From Apostichopus japonicus (lineage: Eukaryota; Echinodermata; Holothuroidea; Aspidochirotida; Stichopodidae): a DNA stretch of 64,000 nucleotides. The stretch lies in NCBI RefSeq assembly GCF_037975245.1, contig NC_092568.1, positions 29,516,001-29,580,000 on the forward strand. The letters are read 5' to 3'. The notes under the pieces were generated by a model. That model was not told the origin of the DNA and did no database searches. It saw only the letters and a list, made by a program, of their open reading frames with translations. A program made the position numbers and the translations under genes. Position 1 is the stretch's first letter. The number at the start of each line of letters is the position of its first letter. This document shows positions 16,192 to 31,701 of this stretch, in pieces.

Positions 16192-17411
16192 GAAACTTGG
16201 CCTTTTGAGGATGATATGACGAGTTCTTCATTGTCATGTGATGAGGGTACTAGTGAGGAGATACTACATGTGATTCTATCCTTAGCCCTCCCTCCCCCAC
16301 CCCGCCTACCACATGACCCCGAAAAAAAAGGCCACAAAAATGCGGCAACATTCTTATCGCCTTTATTAAGGTACTTTTCTAAGCCCCCATTTGATCACTT
16401 TCCTTACCAAGAACTATTAAATTTATTTTCCTCACTGACTCAAAATAGATTACAACTTCACTAAAAGGATTATCTTTATTTTTCATCATTTATTATATTT
16501 CACCAACCAGACTTTATCACTTTTATGGGCAAAGTTCCTTAGCCCTCACTTCTGCAATTATTATCTTCATTTCAACAAAGAAAATGTAAAAAGAAAAAAA
16601 GAACAAAATAAGGCAGATAAATTGAAAAGGAATTTAAATGATTTATAAGAGCAATTTCTAAGTGATCAATTTATTTCACCAAATGAGAGATAAAAAAGGA
16701 GTAAAAAACAAGGTAAAAACGGGAAGAGAGGAAGAATTCACCTTGATATTATGATCGGTTCGTGTCGCCCAGAAGGCATACATGACTTTGTAAAAGCGAG
16801 AAAAAATGCCTAAAAGAAAATTGAAAGCATAAGCATCTAATGGCTTTTAACACTTAGCACCTTGATTTTTATTCCAAACGACCTTTTCTTTATTCCTCCT
16901 TTATTATTAAAAGCGAGGTTATTTGACATTTAAATGTAACGGTATTTTTCGTTTTTTTTTCCTTCTTCTATCTTACCTTCCTTCCCTGCTTGTTCCAATA
17001 AGCTCATGTTAAAGTATCGTTAAATAGTTTCAAAACTTCAAAACAAAAAATTGTGGATCGGCTAACTTGTATTAATGCGAGGTTTACCATCTGATTTATG
17101 GATCACATTTATGAAGCAAAAATATTGTATAGTTTACCTTGTTATTTAACTCAGAAAATGTATGGAATATAGGAAGCAAAAACGTAAATAATAATGATAA
17201 TAATAATAGTAGTAATAATAATAGGAAAAATCCCGTCAGCAGGGGTACCGCGTATATTTGATTGGAAGTGGAACAAATTTATTGTTTATTTCAACCCTTT
17301 CCAATATCTTTGAAAACCTTGAGAATTGTATAACGTTAAGTATGATATACATTCGATGGCAATATATATATATCTACATATGAAGGTACGAATAACTTCA
17401 TATATAAGATA

Positions 17412-17516
17412 CACTCTTAGTTCTAAAGAGTGAAATCCCTCTTTTAGTTCTAAAGAGTGAATTCACGCTTTTAGTTCTGAAGAGTGCAATCACTATTTGA
17501 GAGTGCACATAATGAT
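17412..17516. repeat. 27-bp tandem repeat with CACTCT/AGAGTG dyads
   Basis: The word TTAGTTCTAAAGAGTGAAAT recurs with small changes at 17417, 17444 and 17471, exactly 27 bp apart. Each unit can fold as ACTCTTnnnnnnAAGAGT. Related AGAGTG words continue to about 17560, and CACTCTGCAGAGAGTG stands at 17686-17701. Confidence 0.75.
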
Positions 17517-17560
17517 AACATTTTTAAAGAGTGAATTTCACTTTTACCGAAGAGTGGCTT

Positions 17561-20500
17561 CAATCAAATTCAGCTCTAAGATTTAATAGAACTTTTTTTG
17601 TGGAAATCTTATTTAAAGCTCTATTTGTATACAGGATTTTTTTCAATCTTAGAAATCATTGAAGTTCATCCCTTACAGCAGTAACACTCTGCAGAGAGTG
17701 AATTCTCACTATTTGTTATTATAAGTGCAGCATGTGTACAAAGAACAATTAGTTTTAAGCGTGTATATTGTGAGGTTATTAAATTATAGACTAATTTTGA
17801 TGTATTTCTATACACTTAACAGGAATTAAATTACAGGTGCCTTGTGCTCAAGAGTACATGTACTATATCATTTTTTGTCTGGTTCAACTTTTTAATAGTT
17901 CATAAACGTTAAGATCTTTATTACCGTACTCATTTTGTGATAATGTATAAGTTTGTACCGAATTGTGAACGGATACTCATATAATGTTGAAAGAAGGATT
18001 GAGAATAAATGAGCGAGAAAAAAACAAATCATAAACTTTTATCCATGTGTTTGTATTACTTTTCAAAGAATATGTTTTATTCGCGGCCAGTTTAGGTATA
18101 TGTATTACAGGAAGACAAAGTTGCTTGTAGCCATGTTATCGCTACTAACAGTGTCGTGTAAACGGCCTCAAATCTATTACCCGGACTCCCCCCTCCCCCT
18201 CCCGCCAAAATCTCTCCACACGAAATATATGGGGGAAAAGTATATGACTAGAGGAACCTTCACCCAATAATCCCAACCAAAGCGATCCATATTTTGTGCT
18301 GCACTGCAGGTTAGAATTGCTCCGAAAAACATTGCATCGGAGGGAAATCATGATTTGAGATGAGGATTAAATGCGTGGTCACGGTCCGAATTGAGTACGA
18401 CCCCCCCACCCCAATACGCCACCCTTCCTAAGATATCTCGCCATCAATAATAACACTTCACCTCCCTTAGCTAATCGCATCCCCACTGGCTTCACATTGC
18501 TCCTGGAATATGCGTTACCTTTTACTTGCAGAACGCACTTTTTCCTATCCCATGAGAGATCCCCCCCACTCCCCTCCGCGCGATTCTCCCCCAAACTGGT
18601 TTGCAATCAGCCAATCAGATGCTCGTGACGTCAGCATCAATAATGACCATTGCTTGGAAGTTGGAAGATATACACTGAATCAGAAGAATGATATAAGGTC
18701 CATGGGTCTTAAAATGTCAAAACATGAATGAGTTAATTGACGTCACTGAAACATGGTGCTTAAGCTAAACAGAATTATTTTTTGTTTGTTTCTTGACTTG
18801 TTACACTTAGTAAGGGCTACCAGACAATTCTTTTAAGTCTAGTTATACGGGGTTTCCTATCCAAACGCCCTAACGTTACCTTTAATGCTTGGATCAAAAT
18901 GTTGACCTTACTTATGATGCATACGCTACATTCCATTGGGTTCGTGTTTACGTTATCCAAGATGCGTGAGCCATTCAATTGAAATACGAATTCGTTTCGT
19001 GGAATGGGGTACACTAAAATCAACTTCACGACGCGAGTTCACGAGTCTTGAATGAATGTACGCAACAAAACATGACATCAGCAATAGTTTGAATCGGTAC
19101 AATACGAGAGTGCGACGAGATTAGGCCTCAAGTTAGTCTGGATTTTCCTGTCTAAAATTTGGAAAATGGTATACGCGAATAATCAAGGCTTAATATACAC
19201 AATGTTTCTGTTGAATTATATGTATCGCCATTGGGGTAAATCATATACATAGAAAACAATTGAATAAACACCGTGCATATAAGGACTAAACATTTGGTAA
19301 CCGTGAAGTGAAGGTTTCAATGGTGATGACGTAACTTTTCCGACCAATCATGAGCGACGATTTACAGATAATTGCAAACCTGTTTGGGAAAAACAAATTC
19401 GCCCCTGTCACTGACTTTTAAATTATGATATCACCCAAACGGAACTAAGATATTGCGGGGAGTTGTTTTTGCACAAAGTTCTCTATCATATAAGCTAAAG
19501 ATAATGCTTGGAATTGTGTCTCACGTAACTAAAAAATGACGTCATCGCAATACCTTATATTATCACATCATAAGAACATTTTAGTATCCTCGCTTGATCG
19601 TTAAAGAATCAAATCATATTTAAAACCTACCAGTCACTTTTCAGTTTAAAAGGAAAACGTTGCATTTTATAACACTATACCCTCTCCAAAAGTACACGTT
19701 ACTCACTAGTACAGTGTCTTGTGTTCCGCACTTCGTGTTTTGTTTTAAACAAGATCCTCTTCTGCAACAGTCATAATAATTATACCAGACCATCGAAACT
19801 CATTTATTTTAATTAAACTATCGATATTAACTACGCAGTTATCGCCCTGTATATCTGTTGTTTTGTTCACAGTCACGTGCTGACGGTAAGCCTCTACACC
19901 ACCCAACAATAAACCTCTGCATATTTTGAAGGCATGCCGATATTGCAATAATTCGTTAATATAGAACTTTCATTCTGTTTCTTCCTCATTCCGATGTTAT
20001 TAACATTGTTTGTAATCTTCTTTAGAGTGCCATTAAAAGCTAAATTTTCTGTCAGTTTTAATCTGTTTCTCCAATTTACGAATTACTTTGTTGGTAGACA
20101 AATTGTCTCGCTAGCAGATTGGGCTACTTCCCTCTAAGAACTTAAAGATTCTATGCTAGAATTGTAATCTTTTTTAATTTAGTCATAGATGAGAGAGGGA
20201 GAGAGAGAACTGGGGGAAGAAAAGAGGATGAAGGCTCGTTATTTATCACTCTCCAATGAGGGTAAAGTTTATTAAGAGGACAAAGAACAAGAGATTAAAA
20301 AGAAAAGGGTTGTTGATCGTAAGTTATACCGGGAACTCGCTAAAAGCATCCAGCCCAAAGTTCACAGTAGAATTGAAAAGAAATATTACAGAAGCGGGTG
20401 TCAAAGTTAAAAACAAAGAGCTGTAGGGTTCTGTTGCATAAAGAAACGCATTACATGCGTTAAGCATATGTGTCGTCTTAATTTAATAGATTCAAATCTA

Positions 20501-23179
20501 ATCAGATAACCTGAGGTAAATTTCCAAACCCAAAACTATTCGAAATAGTGATATTATAGTTTGAAAACAGAGGTTATATTGAAGCACTCGTGTAACATCA
20601 TTAATAAGAAATAGTTAATAAATAAATTATAATATTCTTACTCAATAATCGGGCAGTAGTTTTTGTTAATCTATAATCATACTTCTCTTGAGATATCATC
20701 ATTTGTGACATCACTAACACGATAATTCTAATCTCAGAGAGAACCTCTTTACACGATATTGATTTCTCTAAATTAGATTTAAAATATGTTGAGTTGAATA
20801 CCTGTTTGATAGTTTGGTAATAATTATATATTACTATATTATTTTTTTAAATCCGCATTTAGTCCTTTACTGGTAAACCGCCATTTGTTGTGAATTCGAC
20901 GCATAGCAAAATTTCAATCGAAATTGAAATTCTTCCGAAAAGATTCAGTCAAGTTTGCGCTCTCACTAGATTGAAAACCCTCTTGAATGTTTTGCTGTAT
21001 ACTATGAAAGGAAAAAGTGTATATGAAAAGTCATTTAAGCTTTAATTTTATTCTCAATATTTATCTTAGCTAAAACCGATACCTTCGCTTTGGTGACGTC
21101 AGAGATATCGACCGAAATCATCTTCATACTTCTGACTAATGTGATAGAGATCACCAAAAAACAAAACAAAACAACTGGACCTCTCTGACTATGGAAATGT
21201 TGAGAGCAGTTACTGTACCAACCTATAAGTTGTGAACTGCAGTTGCATAATATAAAAACAATCAACTGAGGAGGCAGTGCTACCGTGGTTCTGGACACTT
21301 ATTTCGAATAAGAAAAGAAAAAAGAAGGTCCCATGTCTTTAACAAGCCTGTATGGTTAATTCCACCGAACTCGACCAACCTAAGAAATGGCTAACATATT
21401 ATTTCTCGCGATTTCTTATGCTCCGTTTAACCACAAAAATGGCGACAGTACTGCCAGAAGGTTTCAAGACGCCGAGGAGAAGGGATCCAGATAATTCCTT
21501 CAGATGGAAACAGTTAAACTTGAGGAAAGAGTTTCACCATAATTATAGCTGACCATAGTTTTATTCTTCTCTATAGTTTAAATTTGAGGAAAATATGGCT
21601 TTCCTTTTCCAGAGATGTGCGGATTACCTAGATACCCTGAACACACATCATATACCTGCGAACCATCCAGCCTACCCATGCACACAATCATATGGCTATA
21701 CCACACATCCGTTCATGTTAATGTATGCAACTTCAGAAACATTGATTCCCATGTCGTTTGCGTAACACGCGTATAATAGACCGATATAATTTACAACATT
21801 AACCTAATTAATTTCATTCACGAACATAAGCTTATATAGTTTTCACATAAGAGACTGATATGGATTTCCCTATTAAAGTACTACAAACACCTACCCAATT
21901 TGCCCCATATTCAGTTTATTTGTTGTGTTTGATAATCTCATTCAAAATCTGTTGAAATTTTCGAAAGCTCTTTTTCGTTTCCAAGATATACACATTTGAA
22001 GTTTTGATAAATCTGGGAAACTCACTAGATATGTTCAAATTATGACATAAACTGTTGCGCTCAAAAAAAGTCTCAATTCTAGCCCTTAATAAGTTAACCC
22101 GTAATTACAAGCCCGTATAGGACTATATATCATTTGAATAATGTGTTACTCTTGTCAAAGAAGACAAATTCAATAAATCGCCTTAGGCCACAAACCTGTC
22201 TTCAGTGTCCTTGAAACGAAGGTTGCAAAAACAAAGGAATAACATAAAAGAAAATTAGGCAGTCACTCCATTGACATCATCAATGTCCTTAATTAGCTAA
22301 TGTTTATTCATAAATTAAACCCAGAATTAAGAAAAGACTTGTAAAATGGTCAGTCTTTGATGGATTTTGACGGTAGTTGCACCTTATTTCTATGATTTTT
22401 AATGCATATTAGAGTGATTATATTTTCATAGGTGTCCGTAGATCTTTAAAGCGTCTGTCATAATTAACTCTTTCATTTCTCGTGACAGGAATTTTCTGGG
22501 GTTTTCTTCCTCGAAATTCTTCTTGAGCATTTATATCCCGCATATGTTCACACCAGTGAAAACATAATTTAAACAAGTTTAATCTTCTTGACTTCCAATT
22601 TTCGAAGATATAAATTGGGTTAATTTCCATCCTTCTCGGCGCAAAGGAACATTTACTATAATTGTTACAGAGATAAAGAGTCAATTTGTTTATATTTTTG
22701 GTTGTATCTTTGTTTTGGACTTTCTTGATCAGATTCCTGCTGAAATGATAAATGACGAAAAACTTCAAACAGAAATCATGTCAGTGTTGTCTTGCTGTTT
22801 TACACTTATTATACTTGTAATGGTATTGCAATATATACGAAACCCTAATATCGAATATGTACCGTAGTGCAGCGTAATAAAAGGAGTTATATATAGACGA
22901 CAATACATTTGTAATGAATTATGCACGTATAACCATTCTTTGTAAAGTCGTTTTGGGATTATTACGACTTAACTAATTTGTTACAAAAGTTTTTTTTTTC
23001 CTAAAGTGATTAAAATATGATGGGAGAAAAGTATATGCATGGTCGAGAGCTGTTGAAAGGGAATGTTTATTAATTTTAGTCTTAAAAAGTCAATATTAAA
23101 AGACGATATAGATACGACAGACATATCAGTATGAAAGATGTGTGGGTCCATGTGTCCATTATATCGACATATAAGCCCT

Positions 23180-23210
<31 letters not shown>

Positions 23211-24699
23211 TACAGAGAGGAGGGGGGGGAGAGAAATACAGAAATGTGCAGAATGGAAGGGCAGATTATTTCCTTAAAGCAGCCGATGTTTTTTACAACT
23301 GGTGAAATCTTCAGTTATGGAAATACTTGAGCACATATATTGTTAGCTTATGCATGTCCTAGCAAGTGTGTAAATACCTCGTTGTTCAACGTATACACAA
23401 TAAATATCAACATTTTATCTAATTGGCTCGATACTCCTATATATCACATGGAACATACGTATCACGATTAAATGCGTCATAATTACGTCATATACTTACT
23501 GGTTATATCATTTTCAGAATTATTAACATTATAAGACGCGTGAGTCGATGTAAGATAACACTGTGTGTTCTGGTGTTTATTTCCAGCGTATACTGCTCTT
23601 CCAGTGGATTTAGCCAAGCCTCCCTTTTGATTTGATTTATTACACCCCAAGATACAAAGACAAAACAGGACACATGGTATAGGACCGGGATAACACAGAA
23701 AAGTCTGCAGTCCAACAGACTTATTTACACTGTGGTCCCTTGCACTCTCTACTCCTCTCTCTATCCCTAATTCCTACTACTTCCATAAAACACTTAACCA
23801 CAATTGACTTATACAAACTCATTAGCATATATAGAAATAACTAGACAACTTGGACGAAAGAATTCAGATATCTCAAAAAGTGCGATAATTGATACAAATG
23901 AAAGGAATGGGTCATTGAAAAGAATGCATGGAAACAACACAAAGAAAACATCTCTTATATGATACAGAAAACAATGCACTTAATGTTGGCAGAGTTCAAA
24001 TGAGGGGGTTTGGTCGGGATGTGTAGCTTGTATGATATCACGATTGACACCCGTCATACACCTTATAATATTATGATTGTACTGAAGGAAAACCTGAATG
24101 ACCACCCCCCCCCCGCTCAGTCACCCACCCATACACTTATTACTAGATGCCCACCATGCAGCCCCCCACCCACACACACACGTTCCGTCATTCTGTTGCC
24201 TCACAACATTTGACAATGGTAATGCAAGCTCGTTACGCGTATTTACATATGAATTTACTTTGTTTTTTAAATAAAACTTGAAACTAGAAGAGTTTGACTG
24301 TTTGAGTTTTTAGAAATCTTAAAGCTGATTATATAACTACTTTCTATCAACTGGTCTGAGTGTAACGTGTAGCATGTATGGGCCAACTATTATTGTTTCT
24401 GATTCTTCTGAAAGTCTTTCGATCTCTGATCAACTACAAATTAATGATGGCAGGTTTAGCTGTCGTCTGCTTCGTCTTTAGGGAGAACGTTACTATTAAT
24501 GTTATCCTATTGGAGATATTTAACTTCACAACCATTGTTTACATATACTTTGTACACGCTAAGAGTAGCGCACCATGCTTGTGTGTGTGTCTGTCTGTGT
24601 GTTTTTTCTTTAAGAAAACGAAAAGAAAGTTTTAACTTGGCGGAGTATAATAAGAAGCAAGATGATTATAATTCAGTCGGCCTATAGACCATTGTTGGA
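17561..24699. other. Gene-free AT-rich sequence
   Basis: CRE-like TGACGTCA words occur near 18626, 18739 and 19539. A (CA)n run lies at 23178-23206, and C runs lie near 18401 and 24103. The longest frame (22418-22768, minus, 116 codons) has no feature I recognize. Confidence 0.5.
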
Positions 24700-24945
24700 A
24701 GAAAGAGCTAACAAGCTATGCCAAGTCATTTATGCAAATCCTCCCTCAGTTGTTAAATATCTTCGCAAATAGTCACCTGGTCGGACAAAAGGCGGACTAT
24801 GGTGCTCGATCCACCAGCTGTCAGCGTCCCAGTATTATTTTAGTACACTCGCTCTAAGGTAAATCCAAGGTTGCTATGGTAACGACACAAAGTGCAGGGG
24901 TATTTCGGCGTGGCCCCGCCCAGACAAAGGACGCAAAACTCCAAC
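24700..24945. promoter_or_regulatory. Candidate cis-regulatory cluster
   Basis: Within 190 bp lie a perfect octamer ATGCAAAT (24732-24739), E-boxes CACCTG (24774-24779) and CAGCTG (24815-24820), an RFX X-box GTTGCTATGGTAAC (24870-24883) and a GC box CCCCGCCC (24914-24921). The segment is of higher complexity and GC than its surroundings. No gene start is visible next to it. It could be an enhancer, a promoter of an unseen transcript or a non-coding gene. Confidence 0.4.
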
Positions 24946-25053
24946 TCAATGTGGAACATTTAGGAATAGAATTTTGTTTACTTTCGAATTTTTTGAGATA
25001 GATTTTCCCTGTTCGGAATTTCTTTCAAGGAAGCAGTAGATAACAACAAAGGC

Positions 25054-25055
25054 AT

Positions 25056-25130
<75 letters not shown>

Positions 25131-25136
25131 TATATA

Positions 25137-25177
<41 letters not shown>

Positions 25178-25195
25178 ATATAATTATATATACAT
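25054..25195 (+). repeat. (AT)n microsatellite
   Basis: AT dinucleotide run with a few TAAATA interruptions. Confidence 0.95.
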
Positions 25196-26330
25196 ATGTA
25201 ATTATACTAAATTTCTCCAAAATAACGCTCTGGAACGTCATTCCATTTTATTACGAATAACTTAAAATTGGAGTGTTAAAAAGTATTATTTAAATTTATG
25301 GTCAAAGGCTTGCCGCCTCATATTTTGTATGGAAATATTCAAATTTTATTCATAGAATGTTATATGTTTCATAAAATAGGGCTATCCTTTGATGTCGACT
25401 TGAATATTGTGGTGAAATTTTCGCAGTAAAGAGTTAAACTTCTTAAACGCTTTTAACCAAGGCTGTATTATCTCAAAAAGGAAAACATAAACTTTGTATA
25501 AATATTTGTTTATTAAAATTTTAAATTTTCGCATAATGCAACTAACTTGATATATACATTTTTCTGCAAAGACTTCCTCGCTAGAAAGGAACAAGATTAG
25601 TTTTATTGTATTTTATAATATGTTGAGAGCCAATATTGAAAACAAATTGTTGGTTTACGATATGACAAAGAAGATAAAGTACTTTGAAAATTCTTTACCA
25701 TAAAACGATTTGAATCAAAATTAGTTTGTTTCACATATAAATACTACTTGCTTTACAATTTCCATAAATTAAATGGTAAATAAAGAATTTTAGATAGTCA
25801 GGTCAAATAGGAAAGGGAAAAAGATATCATTTTTCGGTACTATAAAAATATGGATAAATGAGGGAGAAATATCCAACTATAAGAAACAAGTTCTTGGGAT
25901 TAATAAAGACTGATGTACTTCTTGAAAAAAAAAACTTTAAAAATGAAAGAATCGAGTTTCCCATTTTCATTTATTAATGCAGTCCGCATCATTGTAATAA
26001 ATTCAAGAGAAAAATAACTAATTAAAATATCGTAATTTCGTATAATTTATGGCTTAGCGATGTAGGGCGGTGTTCAGTGAAAGAACTAAAGATCATCAGT
26101 TCGCAAACTATGTTTCACGTTTTCAAGAAAACAAAACGAGAAAGAAAAATTACTCAATCTGAAAAAATATAGGAAATAAATTATAATTAAATAAGCAACA
26201 TCTTCATTAATATGATTTCATTTTCTCCCCATTTTGACCACCTTTTTGATACTTTCTTTTAAACTTTCATATTATTTCTTTCCTTGTATATATAGTACAC
26301 GGTGTGTTTTTGTCGCTCACCGGCCTGGTT

Positions 26331-26376
26331 GGTTCAAACATGGAGCTATAAACAGTTTATAGCTCCATGGTTCAAA
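26331..26376. repeat. Perfect palindrome between 8-bp direct repeats
   Basis: CATGGAGCTATAAAC is followed by one A and then its exact reverse complement (26339-26369). GGTTCAAA stands directly before (26331-26338) and after (26369-26376, sharing one G). The 15-bp arms are exact. The layout resembles a tiny transposon with only terminal repeats and a target-site duplication. Confidence 0.7.
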
Positions 26377-26468
26377 TAATCATTTCTGCTCTTTCTTACT
26401 CTTTCTAGTAAACCCTTTCTTCACACAGTCGGAAAGCAAGTTGACACAATCATTCCTGTGTTACATGG

Positions 26469-26469
<1 letters not shown>

Positions 26470-26543
<74 letters not shown>
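26470..26543 (+). repeat. (AT)n microsatellite
   Basis: Pure AT dinucleotide run of about 72 bp. Confidence 0.95.
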
Positions 26544-29194
<2,651 letters not shown>

Positions 29195-29645
29195 TATACG
29201 GCTATTTCAGTTGCCATGGTAGGGTACCCCAGAGTCATCGGAAGTCCATGACATGAGGGAGGGGTCAATGCGTGTGTGTGTGTGTGTGGGTGTGAGCCAT
29301 TGTGTCAGTCAGCTGCGTGTTTTCCAAGTTTGTGTCAAAACTCCTCCGAAACGACTTGACCGATTTTCTTCAAGCTTGGTGGGAATGTACCTCAGGGTGA
29401 ACCCTTGTGTCTCGCAGCTCCCATGAACCAAAGGCCAGAAGTCAAAGGTCACATTTAATTAAAATTGATTTCTTCCACCCTTTCTTTCTCTTTTTCAAGG
29501 AATGGAAAAGAACTATCAAATTAAATGGTTGCTATGGGAACCGATGCCAACGGCCACGTGGTTTAAGTGTCAAATGTATATTTTATACCGGTACCTACTC
29601 CTTAGTTACCGGGTACGTGCCTAGTGGAAAACGCGGAGCATAAGC
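29195..29645 (+). repeat. Probable dispersed repeat with (TG)n and AAAGGTCA words
   Basis: A (GT)n run (29271-29293) is followed by AACTCCTCCGAAACGACTTG, then CCGATTTTCTTCAAGCTTGG, and later CAGAAGTCAAAGGTCA. I recall this combination as a recurrent repeat in marine invertebrate genomes, but cannot confirm it here. It ends shortly before the CACTA-like element. Confidence 0.4.
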
Positions 29646-30435
29646 CTAGCTTATAACTTGTAACGGCGTGCACTGTAAAAACACCTGGGTCATTTTGTGT
29701 GACCCATCTGCTGAGTCAGCCATACTGTACCCAGAAATGGGTCGTATTGGTTGAGTTATTACGCAAGATTGTTTGAAATTGTGAAATAGCTCGATGAAAG
29801 TTTGACTTTTTGCACTGGGTCATTCTAAAAGACTTTTCTCATTGGATAAGTTATGTCATGTGACCACTATCAGCGATTTTGCATGACGCCTTTCGTAGAC
29901 AACAGCTGAACACCGTCACACAAATCTACAAACCATACGTAAATTCAGGACCAAGAAGGCAGTCTTAGTTGAATCAAAAACTTTGATGGGCTCTGAAAAT
30001 GGACACGTTTGTTAGTTCCATCCTTGATAACTTGGGTTTGCCAATGTAAATACCAATATTCAAAGGTAAATATACGCCAAAGTATGCTGACTAGTTCAGG
30101 CCACAGGCGCTCGCAACGTTAATTATTTAAATACTATATTATAGTATGCCATTGTAGATATGATGATAGGCTAGGCCTAAGTAACATGTTATTAGTGCTG
30201 CGAGCGCCGTGGTTCAGACAAGCCCATAATTACCCTGATACAGTGATACTGATAGTGATACATAGATAGCTGTAATGTTAGACCTAACGTTTGGTCTTTG
30301 ATAAAGCATAGGCCTAACCTCACTACGTAAGTTTAACTAAATATAACGTTAGAGGCTAAGACTAGTATAATGCTACTTGTTAATAGCTATCTTGCTGAAC
30401 AGAGAGTTAACAGTGTGCTATTAAATGTAGTAAAA

Positions 30436-30686
30436 CAGTAGTATAATCAGACTTTTTAGTGGGGGTGGGGGAGAGCTGAAGGGTAGCAAGGAGTCTGTGC
30501 AAGGGGAGGGGGACAAGATATGGGGAAGGGGTGTAAGAGGAGGGATAAAATTTTTGTATTTAAGGGGTGGACAAGATGTAAAGTGGTTCATCATTTCTAT
30601 CTTACTAATTTACTTGTATGTCAATTTGGGGGGGGGGGGGATGGGGTGACCAATTGGGGGCTTTTCCCCTACTGGTTATGCCACTG
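30436..30686. mobile_element. hAT-like MITE nested in the CACTA-like element
   Basis: The left end CAGTAGTATAATCAG and the inverted right end CAGTGGCATAACCAG match at 12 of 15 positions. The flanks TAGTAAAA (30428-30435) and CAGTAAAA (30687-30694) are an 8-bp target-site duplication with one mismatch. Size is 251 bp with G-rich filling and no coding capacity. An 8-bp duplication and CAGNG ends are hAT hallmarks. Confidence 0.75.
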
Positions 30687-30795
30687 CAGTAAAATATGAT
30701 ATACTCCAACAAACAGTCTTTGCCAAGACTATAGTCGGTGTAATTGAACAATTGAAGTTAACTATATATGTCCTATTTTCATCTGTGGACTATAG

Positions 30796-30969
30796 GAAGC
30801 ATGGTTCCCAAAAGCCCATGGGAAACATCCTGCTACAGGCTATGCTACTGACTATCTTGAGGAAAGATTGCCCGAAAACGATCCCATGCCTTTAAGAAAC
30901 AAGAAGCAACACCGAAAGAAGTAAAGAAGCCTACAACTGTAAAGTTCAACATAAAAACAGATCCAAAAG
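30796..30969 (+). pseudogene. Possible upstream exon of the captured gene, with a frame change
   Basis: After an AG at 30794-30795 a frame of 42 codons reads EAWFPKAHGKHPATGYATDY and LEERLPENDPMP, and stops at 30922-30924. Another frame continues KKQEATPKEVKKPTTVKFN up to a GGTACT donor at 30969/30970. The composition and the splice-like borders look like coding sequence with one small indel. The link to the exon at 31372 does not keep phase directly, so another exon or decay is implied. Confidence 0.35.
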
Positions 30970-31371
30970 GTACTAATACCATTATCTTGAACAGTCTACA
31001 TACAATATACTCAGTAAGGGATATGGGTCAATTTCTTTTAACTGTGTAGGCTAAGTAACTGATATTCCTACATCCTCAGTCATTCCTACTGGTATGTAAT
31101 TAAATCGCATAAAATGTCATGATGATTTTTCACTTATTACAGTCAGGTGCCAAGTTAGGTTGCTTGAACCTTAAACTTAGTATGTAGGTAGCCCTTTGTG
31201 ATTAGATGATCCCTCTATTTTTTCATGGAGGTCCAAGATCATTTGAGGTCAACAGAATCTTAAATCTGCTATGGTAATGATTAAAGTGAAAAGATTTGCT
31301 AATTATTTAAATTAGTGACAACAGAATTAAGTGTGCATTGAAAGCAGCAATTTATTTTCTTTCTTCCAAAG

Positions 31372-31701
31372 GTTGGGACCAATCTTCCTCAATTCATGGA
31401 AGATGAGCTTAAGCAAGATAGAACTCAAAAGCAGCCATTCGTCCTTGCATTTGGTGATAAAAGGTATCCGACTCAGTCATTTGTGATCATCGAAGGGGTT
31501 GCTCTGCCAGCAACAGATTTGATTGCAGCTTTTGATATTTCTTTCAAATCATTTTACGTGTTTGACATAGCCTACCCCTGCCAGTGTCAAACAACCTGGG
31601 AATTTATACACAAATTCCTCATTAAGGTTAGTGAAGGGAAAGGAAAGGATTCGACATCCCCTTCAGTAAGAAGCCTACATGCTTTTTTAAGTAGTCAGTA
31701 A
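31372..31701 (+). CDS. Exon-like coding segment inside the CACTA-like element (uncharacterized)
   Basis: A good 3' splice site (pyrimidine-rich, ending CCAAAG) at 31371 opens a frame of 109 codons: VGTNLPQFMEDELKQDRTQ, then QPFVLAFGD, FVIIEGVALP, AFDISFKSFYVFDIAYP and TTWEFIHKF, ending at a stop. The frame is open from the splice site and not only from the ATG at 31396, which supports a real terminal exon. I recall similar C-terminal pieces (QPFVLA.G, FKAFYVF, TWEF) in many predicted proteins of unknown function from fish and invertebrates, often in repeated loci. No function is known to me. It could be a host gene fragment captured by the transposon or an accessory transposon gene. Confidence 0.55.
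   Translation, partial: VGTNLPQFMEDELKQDRTQKQPFVLAFGDKRYPTQSFVIIEGVALPATDLIAAFDISFKSFYVFDIAYPCQCQTTWEFIHKFLIKVSEGKGKDSTSPSVRSLHAFLSSQ

Larger units (their letters stand above)
9801..17411. other. Gene-free AT-rich sequence with simple repeats
   Basis: Contains a C run at 12129-12150, (TTTA)n at 12765-12790, a G run at 13141-13150, a G-rich minisatellite (13649-13737), a C-rich minisatellite (16081-16191) and an ATA/TAA run at 17185-17223. CRE palindromes TGACGTCA occur at 11743-11750 and near 15140. No gene is recognizable. Confidence 0.5.
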
